Of a stretch of DNA of 64,000 bases, positions 26,827 through 34,692 are shown in pieces. Both the position numbers and the translations under genes were made by a program. Source of the stretch: Schaalia suimastitidis DSM 15538 (GTDB taxonomy: Bacteria; Actinomycetota; Actinomycetes; Actinomycetales; Actinomycetaceae). Each line of letters opens with the position of its first letter. The stretch's first letter is position 1. The stretch lies in assembly GCF_000429105.1 (NCBI RefSeq), contig NZ_KE386848.1, positions 432,434 through 496,433 of the forward strand. Reading direction: 5' to 3'. The notes beneath the pieces were generated by a model. The model made no database searches. It was not told where the DNA came from and saw only the letters and a program-made list of their open reading frames with translations.

Positions 26827-28809
26827 CTATGCATGCACTCCATCGAGGGCTAAACCCCATACGTCGGCATAAAACGCTAACTCGGTTTCCCAAGCATCGC
26901 GAATATTATCCGCATGTGTGAAGCCGTGCGCTTCATTGGGATAGATTTTCACAACGACGGTTTTGCCCTGTGCCACTAAAGCATCATGCATCGCCGTTGC
27001 CTGAGAAGCAGGTACCACTGCGTCCTTACCGCCCTGAAGTAGCAGCAGGGGAGCAGTGATCTGGTCAATATGTGCCACCGGGGAACGCTGGGTCCACAGT
27101 GGAGACTCAGGATCGTCGGTGCCAATAAGGCGGTACAGGTAGCGGGATTCAAATTTATGAGTTTCCGCCGCCAACGCACGCAAGTCACCAATGCCGTAGG
27201 CAGAGCAGCCAGCGGAAAAAGGCGTGTCGGCAACAAGGGCTGACAATGTGGTGAAACCTCCTGCCGATCCGCCCCGGATTGCCATACGGTCCTCATCGAC
27301 GAGGCCACGCGCAGCCAGGTACAACGCGCCGTCCACGCAGTCATTGACATCCATTACACCCCAGTTGCCGTTAAGGCGTTCTCGGTAGGCACGTCCATAA
27401 CCCGTGGAACCACGGTAATTGACATCAAGGACAGCAAAACCTCGGCTGGTCCAATACTGGAATAACACCTTCAACCCTGGCCGTGCAGCTGAAGTCGGGC
27501 CGCCGTGCACGCTCACGATGAGAGGAGGACGTTCACCCTCGGGCGCAACAAAATCGGCATTGGTCGGCGGATAGAAGAAACCATGAGCCACTTCGCCGTC
27601 CCGAGTGGGCCACGTCATGGCCTGAGCGGTCGAAATGAAACCGGGTTCCACCTCAGCTTCAGAGGACAGGCGAATAATGTCAGTGTGCCCATCTTTTACT
27701 TCAATAATGGCAGGCGCATGGGTGGCGGAGTCCCCAAGGAAAACAACGCGGCCATCAGCTGATGCCACGTTACCAATGGGCCACCATCCGGTTGCCCATT
27801 CTTCAGCGAGACCATTGTCGATGCGCACAGTACCCACATGCCACGTCACGCCTTCAGCCCACGAGCAAATCAGGTGATCATGGTCGAAATTGTCATAGGA
27901 GTGCAAACCCAGTTGCCAATGGGGGTGCGAGAAAGCCTGACGTCCCGGATGCAGCGGACGCCGACGCAAACGGGTGGTCCATGCGTCAAGCTCTTCACCT
28001 TCCCGCCAGCTAAATCCTTCGGTCCGATACAGGTTGGCCCAGCCTGACGAATCGTCGACATGGATAAGGTCACCATCTAACGTCCAACGGGGTTCATAGA
28101 CACACACGCCAGGGCGGTCCACCAGAGTGACATGCGCCGAAAAATTGCCTTCAAAATCGAGGGAGGCCACATGTAATGCTGAACGTGTCCACGGCATATC
28201 GGGGTGATCCCATGTGAGCCACGCAAGTTTGGACCCATCTGGGGAAAGCGTCGGTGCCATCACAAAATCGGTGCCTGATACCAACGTGGTGATAAGCGAA
28301 CCGTCGCGCGCAGCCGACCCGTCAAGTGGAACGGACACAAGCGTATTCGTTGGCTCACCTTCACCACGGTGATCTTCACACACGACGTAAACGACGCCCC
28401 GGACCTCGGCAAGCTCAATATCTCCGTAGCGCACATTTTCCATCGGTGTCAGCGGCACGAGGCGCGAATGCGGGTCTTTGCGGTCAAAACGGTAGAGCCG
28501 CCCGTCGGTACCGTCAGAGAAAACAATCAGTCCGTCTTCGACTGCGTAGGCACGCCCCCCGTATTCGTGGACACGCGTGCGCACATCCGGTAGTCGAACG
28601 CCGTCGATAAGGGGAAGTACCTCACTGGTTTGTCCCAGGCGATTACGACGCAACAGAGTATTACGACCATCAGCTAAGGGGTGCCCTTCCACCCAGTAAG
28701 TGTCAGGCCCATCAACGCGGACCTGCGATAACGTCACCGAACGGGCAACAAAAGAGTCACTGGATATAGGTGACGACCATTCACCGTAGGGAGCAACTGC
28801 AGAACACAT
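26827..28809 (-). CDS. S9 family peptidase (prolyl oligopeptidase/acylaminoacyl peptidase-like)
   Basis: The 660-residue serine peptidase has an N-terminal beta-propeller of about 400 residues and a C-terminal alpha/beta-hydrolase domain. The catalytic triad is readable: Ser515 in RGGSAGGF, Asp596 in QGGKDAVVP and His628 in NEAHGFTH. No signal peptide is present, so it acts on peptides in the cytoplasm. The ATG has an AAGAGG ribosome-binding sequence. It is transcribed convergently with acnA and divergently from dxs. Confidence 0.9.
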   Translation of the reverse strand: MCSAVAPYGEWSSPISSDSFVARSVTLSQVRVDGPDTYWVEGHPLADGRNTLLRRNRLGQTSEVLPLIDGVRLPDVRTRVHEYGGRAYAVEDGLIVFSDGTDGRLYRFDRKDPHSRLVPLTPMENVRYGDIELAEVRGVVYVVCEDHRGEGEPTNTLVSVPLDGSAARDGSLITTLVSGTDFVMAPTLSPDGSKLAWLTWDHPDMPWTRSALHVASLDFEGNFSAHVTLVDRPGVCVYEPRWTLDGDLIHVDDSSGWANLYRTEGFSWREGEELDAWTTRLRRRPLHPGRQAFSHPHWQLGLHSYDNFDHDHLICSWAEGVTWHVGTVRIDNGLAEEWATGWWPIGNVASADGRVVFLGDSATHAPAIIEVKDGHTDIIRLSSEAEVEPGFISTAQAMTWPTRDGEVAHGFFYPPTNADFVAPEGERPPLIVSVHGGPTSAARPGLKVLFQYWTSRGFAVLDVNYRGSTGYGRAYRERLNGNWGVMDVNDCVDGALYLAARGLVDEDRMAIRGGSAGGFTTLSALVADTPFSAGCSAYGIGDLRALAAETHKFESRYLYRLIGTDDPESPLWTQRSPVAHIDQITAPLLLLQGGKDAVVPASQATAMHDALVAQGKTVVVKIYPNEAHGFTHADNIRDAWETELAFYADVWGLALDGVHA

Positions 28810-28900
28810 AAGAACCTCTTACCGTTGGTGCGCGTCGTTTTAACCTACGTGACATTCTATGCCCTTTCACACGTGAGAGGGTGAATGACCGGCGGGGCAT

Positions 28901-28906
28901 TAGAAT
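28901..28906 (+). promoter_or_regulatory. -10 box of leaderless dxs
   Basis: TAGAAT ends 7 nt before the ATG at 28914; no ribosome-binding sequence is present. It supports this ATG over the one at 28881. Confidence 0.55.
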
Positions 28907-28913
28907 TGCACCC

Positions 28914-30797
28914 ATGGCTCATACACGAAGGAAGTTCCCGCTGCTGGATAGCATTACGCAGCCGTCGGATCTTCGTTCACTCACCCCCGCCCAGCTTGTC
29001 GAATTATCTACGGAGATACGCGCGCAACTGATCGCCACCGTATCGAAGACGGGTGGGCATTTGGGGCCAAACCTTGGTGTTGTGGAGCTCACTATCGGCA
29101 TTCACCGGGCACTGAACAGCCCAACCGACACCATCATTTTTGATACGGGACACCAGTCATATGTGCACAAAATGCTGACCGGTCGGCACGACCTTGCGAG
29201 TTTGCGGCAGCGCGGCGGCATCTCAGGCTACCCGAGCCGCAGCGAATCCGAACACGATATTGTCGAAAGCTCCCACGCCTCGTCCTCCTTGTCGTGGGCT
29301 GACGGTATCTCCCGTGAGAAACAACGCCGCGGTGACCGTTCCTGGACAGTGGCAGTCATCGGTGACGGTGCCCTCACGGGCGGGATGGCATGGGAAGCGC
29401 TGAATAACATTGCTTCTGACTCTCAACGACGCGTCATGGTGATCGTCAACGACAATGGACGCTCCTACTCACCAACCATCGGAGGCGTCGCCCACCACCT
29501 TGATGTCCTACGCAGTTCAAAAAATTACGAACGTGCGCTGGCATGGGGCAAGCGCCGTCTCATGGGAATGGGAGAACCTGGACGCGTCGCCTACGACGCA
29601 CTTCACGGGATGAAATCAGGACTGAAAGATGCGTTGATACCTCAGGCAATGTTCGAAGGTCTGGGCGTGAAATACCTTGGGCCAGTTGACGGGCATGACG
29701 TGGTGGCTGTTGAAGACCTTGTTGCTAGAGCAGCCTGCCTTGAAGGCCCGGTCCTGCTGCACGTCATTACTCAGAAGGGCCGCGGCTACACGCCAGCGGA
29801 AGAAAATATCGCTGACCGTTTCCACGCAGTTGGCCCTATTCACCCTGAAACTGGGCTGCCTATTACGCCTGCCCGCTTCGGTTGGACCAGTGTCTTTGCA
29901 GACGAGATGCGCAATATCGCCCATGAACGCGACGACATTGTTGCCCTGACCGCTGCGATGCTCCTGCCTGTTGGACTTGGTCCCATGCGTGATGATTTTC
30001 CTGAGCGTGTGGTGGATGTTGGGATTGCGGAGCAACATGCGGTGGCTGCGGCCGCTGGCATGGCTTATGCCGGTGCGCACCCCGTATTTGCTGTCTATGC
30101 CACCTTCCTTAACCGTGCCTTCGACCAGGTCCTCATGGATGTGGCGCTTCACAAAGCGGGGGTCACATTTGTCCTTGACCGGGCGGGTGTCACTGGCGAT
30201 GACGGTGCCTCCCATAACGGTATGTGGGATATTTCTATGCTGTCGGTGGTTCCCACTTTGCGTCTTGCGGCACCTCGGGACGAGGTGAGTCTCCGCCAAC
30301 AGTTACGGGAAGCTGTCGCAGTTGACGATGCGCCGACCGTGTTGCGCTATGGGAAAGGTCCTTTGCCTGCGCCCATTGAGGCACTGCGGAACTACAAGGG
30401 CATTGATGTCCTGTATGAGGAAGTTGGCCACAGACAGAACCTCACGCTGATTGCGACCGGGTCAACGGTGACCGACACCCTTCAAGCGGCACGAAGGTTG
30501 TCGGACCAGGGGCATTCTGTCACTGTTCTTGACCCGTGTTGGCTACTCCCAATCCCACAGGCGTTGACTGAGTTGACGGTGACGGCTGACCTTGTCGTGA
30601 CCGTTGAGGATGGTATCGTTGACGGCGGTTTCGGTTGGGGTGTGCGTGACCTTCTTGCGCCGCACGGCAAGCGGGTCCTGACCATGGGTATTCCACGGCA
30701 TTTCTTTGACCATATGAGTCGGGAAGACCTACTTCACGAAGCCGGTTTAGATGCGGATGGTATTGTCAGTGCCGTCAACGCATGGCTTTCCCACTAA
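28914..30797 (+). CDS. dxs: 1-deoxy-D-xylulose-5-phosphate synthase
   Basis: The thiamine-diphosphate enzyme condenses pyruvate and glyceraldehyde 3-phosphate, the first step of the MEP isoprenoid pathway. Starting at 28914 gives 627 residues. The N-terminal FDTGHQSYVHKMLTGR segment, the TPP/Mg motif GDGALTGG...ALNN near residue 150, and the catalytic glutamate Glu373 in VGIAEQHAV are present. The stop codon interlocks with that of the convergent RNase D gene. The dxs, rnd and DUF3000 order matches Rv2682c-Rv2680 in M. tuberculosis. Confidence 0.96.
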   Translation: MAHTRRKFPLLDSITQPSDLRSLTPAQLVELSTEIRAQLIATVSKTGGHLGPNLGVVELTIGIHRALNSPTDTIIFDTGHQSYVHKMLTGRHDLASLRQRGGISGYPSRSESEHDIVESSHASSSLSWADGISREKQRRGDRSWTVAVIGDGALTGGMAWEALNNIASDSQRRVMVIVNDNGRSYSPTIGGVAHHLDVLRSSKNYERALAWGKRRLMGMGEPGRVAYDALHGMKSGLKDALIPQAMFEGLGVKYLGPVDGHDVVAVEDLVARAACLEGPVLLHVITQKGRGYTPAEENIADRFHAVGPIHPETGLPITPARFGWTSVFADEMRNIAHERDDIVALTAAMLLPVGLGPMRDDFPERVVDVGIAEQHAVAAAAGMAYAGAHPVFAVYATFLNRAFDQVLMDVALHKAGVTFVLDRAGVTGDDGASHNGMWDISMLSVVPTLRLAAPRDEVSLRQQLREAVAVDDAPTVLRYGKGPLPAPIEALRNYKGIDVLYEEVGHRQNLTLIATGSTVTDTLQAARRLSDQGHSVTVLDPCWLLPIPQALTELTVTADLVVTVEDGIVDGGFGWGVRDLLAPHGKRVLTMGIPRHFFDHMSREDLLHEAGLDADGIVSAVNAWLSH

Positions 30798-32044
30798 ACG
30801 AGGGCACCTAAGGCGGTCACAAGTGGGCCGGTGACGATGTCTTTTTGCCAGGGGCGCGCGTCACTTTCGTCAAGGCGTACTCTCAGGGCCGCTTCAACGC
30901 CTCGTGAACGCTCAAGGACTGCCCACGCGACGTATCTTTGCACCTTGGGTGCCAGCAGCACATCCTGGGCGATACCGAGCGTATCGGCACTTGCCTGCAC
31001 AGCAGCACGCACGGCCTGAAGACGCTGATGGGCCTCAGGGTCGGTCTTCGCCCAGAAGCGCGCTTCGGGTATATGTCCCGCTGGGGGCGGGACTTTACGC
31101 GGCGGAAGATCTGCTTCATTTGCCGTCAACGCCACGGTAATGGCACGCAACCAACGGTCGGCGTATTGACGTGCAATCGGCGTGCGGAATTCTGCGATGG
31201 CCTGCAGGGCACGCTTATTACGCGGTGGAGCCTGAGCGGCGCGAACAAGGGCCGTATTGCGCAACAATTTCCCTGGCGCAATATTTAAAGTGTGTGCCAC
31301 GTCCTCACGCATTTGCCACAGGCAACGAAGGACTTCCAGTTGCCGCCGGTCGCTGATTTTCGAGGCGCCGGGAAGTGCACGCCACCGGTCTGCTTTAGGT
31401 TTTGGTGCAGGCATGTGCAAGATGTAGGCAAATTCTTGTTCAGCCCACTCCCACCGGTCCGCGTCGTGAAGTTGTCGCGCCATGCGTTGATACAAGGCAG
31501 TGAGAAGTTCAACATCAAGGGCTGCGTAACGTAGCCATGTGGATGGTAGGGGTCGCACCGACCAATTTGATGCCTGATGGTCTTTTGCGAGCGTCAGACC
31601 AAGTATGGTTTCGCATACCGATGCCAATCCGAACCGTTCCAATCCCAACAGTCGAGCAGCCACTTCAGTATCGAAAAGGGATGTTGGCGATAAGCCGAGT
31701 TGGCGAATATTGGGCAGGTCCTGGTCGGCAGCGTGAAGAAGCCATCGCTGGTGGTTCAAAAATGACAGGCATGACAAATCGGGCAGAGCCGCCGTGTCAA
31801 TGAGGAAGGTGCCGACGTCCTCACGGCGAATCTGAATGAGATAGGGATCGGCACCGTATTTGAAACCTTGTGCGCGTTCAACGTCGACGGCGACGGGCTG
31901 TGAGGCTGAGCGTAACTGTGCGGCAGCCTCGGAAAGTCCTTCGGTGGTGTCAATAATGGAGGGGGTACCGCCGCGTGGGCTGGCGCACAAGACGGGGGAG
32001 TCGGTATCACCATCGGGTAGGCCATGTGTATTGGCGACAATCAT
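30794..32044 (-). CDS. rnd: Ribonuclease D (DEDD exonuclease with HRDC domain)
   Basis: The 416-residue 3'-5' exoribonuclease is likely involved in tRNA maturation. It has an N-terminal DEDD nuclease domain with Asp54 and Glu56 (VAVDVERAQ), then HAADQDLPNIRQLG and RYAALDVELL, followed by an HRDC helical domain near residues 215-295. It is 7 nt downstream of the DUF3000 gene, in the same operon, and overlaps the dxs stop tail-to-tail by 4 nt. Confidence 0.92.
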   Translation of the reverse strand: MIVANTHGLPDGDTDSPVLCASPRGGTPSIIDTTEGLSEAAAQLRSASQPVAVDVERAQGFKYGADPYLIQIRREDVGTFLIDTAALPDLSCLSFLNHQRWLLHAADQDLPNIRQLGLSPTSLFDTEVAARLLGLERFGLASVCETILGLTLAKDHQASNWSVRPLPSTWLRYAALDVELLTALYQRMARQLHDADRWEWAEQEFAYILHMPAPKPKADRWRALPGASKISDRRQLEVLRCLWQMREDVAHTLNIAPGKLLRNTALVRAAQAPPRNKRALQAIAEFRTPIARQYADRWLRAITVALTANEADLPPRKVPPPAGHIPEARFWAKTDPEAHQRLQAVRAAVQASADTLGIAQDVLLAPKVQRYVAWAVLERSRGVEAALRVRLDESDARPWQKDIVTGPLVTALGALV

Positions 32045-32050
32045 TGGGCC

Positions 32051-32602
32051 TTAGACTCCTTCAAGGTGCAGGGAAGATTCCACACCAGCGCTACGTAGCA
32101 TCAGCATCGCCCATGCTTGCAGATGTTCACCAAGGTAGGGGGTATTGGGTGTCCATGATGCGCGCAATTCAACGTGGAGGGTTGCCCCTTTAAGGATGAG
32201 TCCGCCAAAGGATTCGGATATTTCTCGGGTGACGGTGCCCGTCATATCGTGGTAGCCAGCCCCCGCCTCGTCAAGACAGTCATGTGCCCATTGCCATAGC
32301 GCCTCCGACAGCAAAGGATCATGTCCCATATCGGAATCAATTTGTGAACGCATCTGAGCGACGATCCGAAAGCTTCCGTTCCATCCGGCTTGTCCTTCAG
32401 GATCGTGAAGTATTACCAAACGTCCAGCTGAACGTGGTTGTCCAAAGTCGTGTGCCCTCGTGCGAAGGCCAACAGCGGCAGTCCATGGTGCCATGCGTGT
32501 GGGCGACGGCAATTCCTCGTATTCGATACCAGGGTGAGTGGCGCCGTCACGTAGGGACGTTAACGAGGCGATGAAATCCTCTGGTGGTACTGCTTCACTC
32601 AC
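32051..32602 (-). CDS. DUF3000 family protein
   Basis: The 183-residue actinobacterial protein (Rv2680 family) is of unknown function and is almost always next to RNase D. It is soluble; typical segments include GRLVILHDPEGQAGWNG and GTVTREISESFGG. The GTG start at 32602 has a TAGGGT box ending 6 nt upstream and no convincing ribosome-binding sequence, so the rnd operon probably begins with a leaderless mRNA here. Confidence 0.9.
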   Translation of the reverse strand: MSEAVPPEDFIASLTSLRDGATHPGIEYEELPSPTRMAPWTAAVGLRTRAHDFGQPRSAGRLVILHDPEGQAGWNGSFRIVAQMRSQIDSDMGHDPLLSEALWQWAHDCLDEAGAGYHDMTGTVTREISESFGGLILKGATLHVELRASWTPNTPYLGEHLQAWAMLMLRSAGVESSLHLEGV

Positions 32603-32604
32603 CT

Positions 32605-32623
32605 CTTCACCCTAGGGCTGAAG
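32605..32623 (-). promoter_or_regulatory. -10 box (TAGGGT) of the DUF3000-rnd operon, inside a short dyad
   Basis: TAGGGT at 32614-32609 on the minus strand ends 6 nt before the GTG. The box is embedded in an imperfect dyad with 5-bp arms (CTTCA/TGAAG) spanning 32605-32623. Confidence 0.4.
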
Positions 32624-32743
32624 TGTCAATGCGTATGCAAGGCGCGCCGCACACACGCTGTGTACCGCATGGCAACGCACTGCGTGACGAGGGTATTTTT
32701 GCGCAGAATACTGCCGAATGTGACAAGGGTTACCCGGCTCAGT

Positions 32744-32772
32744 TTTTCATGTGGCTAAAAAGGTGTTAGGCT
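32744..32772 (+). promoter_or_regulatory. Candidate promoter of the tRNA array
   Basis: TTTTCA (32744-32749), a 17-nt spacer and TAGGCT (32767-32772) lie about 50 nt upstream of the first tRNA. The match to consensus is moderate. Confidence 0.4.
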
Positions 32773-32825
32773 TCCATGCGTTCCCACGGACGAGGTCCTC
32801 ACTCAGAGGCTTTCAGGTGGATAAC

Positions 32826-32898
32826 GCGGATGTGGCTCAGTTGGTAGAGCATCACCTTGCCAAGGTGAGGGTCGCGGGTTCGAGTCCCGTCATCCGCT
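32826..32898 (+). tRNA. tRNA-Gly (GCC), copy 1
   Basis: A complete cloverleaf: 7-bp acceptor GCGGATG/CATCCGC, anticodon stem CACCT/AGGTG with loop TTGCCAA (anticodon GCC), T-arm GGTTCGAGTCC and discriminator T. CCA is not encoded. Confidence 0.97.
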
Positions 32899-32899
32899 C

Positions 32900-32971
32900 G
32901 GGCGATTGGCGCAGCGGTAGCGCGCTTCCTTGACACGGAAGAGGTCACTGGTTCGAACCCAGTATCGCCCA
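32900..32971 (+). tRNA. tRNA-Val (GAC)
   Basis: Acceptor GGGCGAT/ATCGCCC, anticodon loop TTGACAC (anticodon GAC), T-arm GGTTCGAACCC and discriminator A. It starts one base after tRNA-Gly copy 1. CCA is not encoded. Confidence 0.97.
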
Positions 32972-32994
32972 CGATCACTTTTAGTGAGTGTCAT

Positions 32995-33067
32995 GCGGAT
33001 GTGGCTCAGTTGGTAGAGCATCACCTTGCCAAGGTGAGGGTCGCGGGTTCGAGTCCCGTCATCCGCT
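32995..33067 (+). tRNA. tRNA-Gly (GCC), copy 2
   Basis: Identical over its full length to the tRNA-Gly at 32826, so the array contains a recent or gene-conversion-maintained duplication. Confidence 0.97.
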
Positions 33068-33107
33068 CGGTCCACACACCGGGGTCCCCGGACACCGGCG
33101 GAACTGT

Positions 33108-33178
33108 GGTGGGTTGGCCGAGAGGCGAGGCAGCGGCCTGCAAAGCCGTATACACGGGTTCGAATCCCGTACCCACCT
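33108..33178 (+). tRNA. tRNA-Cys (GCA)
   Basis: Acceptor GGTGGGT/ACCCACC, anticodon loop CTGCAAA (anticodon GCA), T-arm GGTTCGAATCC and discriminator T. Confidence 0.96.
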
Positions 33179-33179
33179 C

Positions 33180-33251
33180 GGGCGATTGGCGTAGTGGTAG
33201 CGCGCTTCCTTCACACGGAAGAGGTCACTGGTTCGATCCCAGTATCGCCCA
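33180..33251 (+). tRNA. tRNA-Val (CAC)
   Basis: Differs from the upstream tRNA-Val (GAC) at only four positions, one of them the first anticodon base (loop TTCACAC, anticodon CAC). It is the only member of the array followed by an encoded CCA (33252-33254). Confidence 0.97.
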
Positions 33252-33260
33252 CCAAACGTC

Positions 33261-33284
33261 AACCCTGCATATGTGTGCAGGGTT
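33261..33284 (+). terminator. Intrinsic terminator of the tRNA array
   Basis: A 9-bp perfect stem (33261-33269 with 33276-33284) and 6-nt loop, with a T-rich tail, 10 nt after the last tRNA. Confidence 0.85.
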
Positions 33285-33554
33285 TTGACATTTTCGGGCG
33301 CCGCGTTCTTAGGCGGGGAGTTTCATTTCCCAACACATCCTTCAAGTCAGCGAACTATTGCCCCAATTTTGGCCTATTGTCCCCAACATGGGGGAGAGCC
33401 AACCTTGGGCCGCCAACATTTCCTTCTCTAACCCTATTGTCTCCAAGGTGGGCAGAGCCGACCTAGAGGGCGTGAATCCCCAGACTTAGTGCGGGTGGGC
33501 CGCGTCGGGGTTGGTAGCCAAGAGTATCCGGGCGAATTCAGGGTGAACCCTGAG
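33285..33554. repeat. Gene-poor stretch with imperfect 60-nt-spaced repeats
   Basis: No credible gene lies between the tRNA terminator and the fem gene promoter. Two imperfect copies of a unit of about 29 nt beginning CCTATTGTCCCCAA / CCTATTGTCTCCAA start at 33373 and 33433, exactly 60 nt apart. A shorter related piece (ATTGCCCCAA) precedes them near 33356. Purpose unknown. Confidence 0.45.
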
Positions 33555-33582
33555 TTGGCATACGCGCACCTCACGGTATAGT
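33555..33582 (+). promoter_or_regulatory. Promoter of the Fem-type gene
   Basis: TTGGCA (33555-33560), a 16-nt spacer and TATAGT (33577-33582): the best -35/-10 pair seen in the window. The leader is about 30 nt and ends with GAGGA before the ATG. Confidence 0.65.
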
Positions 33583-33620
33583 TATCTTGAAGAGAATTGC
33601 GGACTAACTGTGAGGACTAA

Positions 33621-34655
33621 ATGGACGGGATTTCGACACGGCTCGTCGCCTTGGATGCCGAAGCCATGAGGATCGCCGCAGCAGGGGTTGTGCCCGTCCC
33701 GCTCGAACAATCCGCCCCATGGGAAAAAGTCGAAGAAAATAACGGCAGGCGCTGCTGGGCACGCCTTGCCTGGTACGAAGGCGACAAATGTTGCGCCATT
33801 ATTGCCCTGTATGAATATCAACTCCGCTGGTGGCGCTTCCTTTGGGCTCGCTGGGGGCCGGTCTGGCTAAAAGAAGCCACACCTGAACGTGAAGCCGCAT
33901 TTCGGCGTGACCTACGCCAATACATTCAGCGCACGGACAAAGGTATTGTGTTTGTCCGACTCCATGCCTGGTTCAATGCTGCCGATGTCATCACCCCGAT
34001 CACGACGATTACCTATGATCGCACCGTCATTATTCACACCTTCGGCGGCAGCGAGACGAAACTTTATGATTCAATGCCTTCTTCTGGTCGGCGCAATATA
34101 CGCCGCGCTCAGAAAAAAGCTGCCGATGTGGGCGCCACAATGGTGGACGACACGGGAATCAGCTTAGATAATTACCGTGCATACCACGCCATCATGGAAG
34201 AAACAGCACAGCGTGACGGATTTCGGCCACATCCAATGGATTACTACCTCACGTTGATGAACACCCTGGGTCCGCAACATGCGCACCTATTTTCCTTGAA
34301 GGATGCCGACGGCAATATCTTGTGCTGGGACATGGTGCTCACTCATGACCGGCGCGCCATAGTTCCTTACGGCGCATCGACAGCGCGTGCCCGCCAACTG
34401 GGATTACCAGCATTGCTGGACTACATGGTGGTGGCAGCACTGGGTGCGCAGGGCGTCAAATCGGTCGACCTCATGGGTATTCATTCGCCTCGTGTGCCAG
34501 AACTCTTTACTGTTGGAAAATATAAAATGTCTTTCGTTCAGCAGGCGACAGATGTAGCCGGAGGCTGGGATATGCCCGTGAAATGCTGCACCTTCACGTT
34601 TATGAGGCAACTGCGCCGCTTCAAATGCCTAACCAAACGCCTGCGCGGGCATTAA
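33621..34655 (+). CDS. FemABX-type peptidoglycan cross-bridge aminoacyltransferase
   Basis: The 344-residue protein matches the FemABX family, which transfers amino acids from aminoacyl-tRNA to the stem peptide of lipid II. It consists of two GNAT-like subdomains. Visible family segments include SMPSSGRRNIRRAQKKA in the centre and GKYKMSFVQ near the C-terminus, where lipid II is bound. The ATG has a GAGGA ribosome-binding sequence and a near-consensus promoter. Its neighbours are an ATP-grasp ligase and an Asp/Glu racemase, pointing to cross-bridge synthesis. The amino acid transferred cannot be deduced. Confidence 0.88.
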   Translation: MDGISTRLVALDAEAMRIAAAGVVPVPLEQSAPWEKVEENNGRRCWARLAWYEGDKCCAIIALYEYQLRWWRFLWARWGPVWLKEATPEREAAFRRDLRQYIQRTDKGIVFVRLHAWFNAADVITPITTITYDRTVIIHTFGGSETKLYDSMPSSGRRNIRRAQKKAADVGATMVDDTGISLDNYRAYHAIMEETAQRDGFRPHPMDYYLTLMNTLGPQHAHLFSLKDADGNILCWDMVLTHDRRAIVPYGASTARARQLGLPALLDYMVVAALGAQGVKSVDLMGIHSPRVPELFTVGKYKMSFVQQATDVAGGWDMPVKCCTFTFMRQLRRFKCLTKRLRGH

Positions 34656-34679
34656 ATATTTTGCGCCACCTTTAACTGA

Positions 34680-34685
34680 TAGTCT
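34680..34685 (+). promoter_or_regulatory. -10 box of leaderless ATP-grasp ligase gene
   Basis: TAGTCT ends 7 nt before the ATG at 34693 in a 37-nt gap after the fem gene, so ligase and racemase may be transcribed separately from it. Confidence 0.45.
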
Positions 34686-34692
34686 GGACAGG

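Noticed and set aside
32751-33288. Open frames across the tRNA array on both strands
   Set aside because: They are translations of tRNA genes (for example two copies of the same QLVEHHLAKVRVAGSSPV stretch from the identical tRNA-Gly genes).
33373-33461. CRISPR-like spacing of 60 nt
   Set aside because: Only two imperfect units plus a fragment; no conserved repeat and no cas genes.
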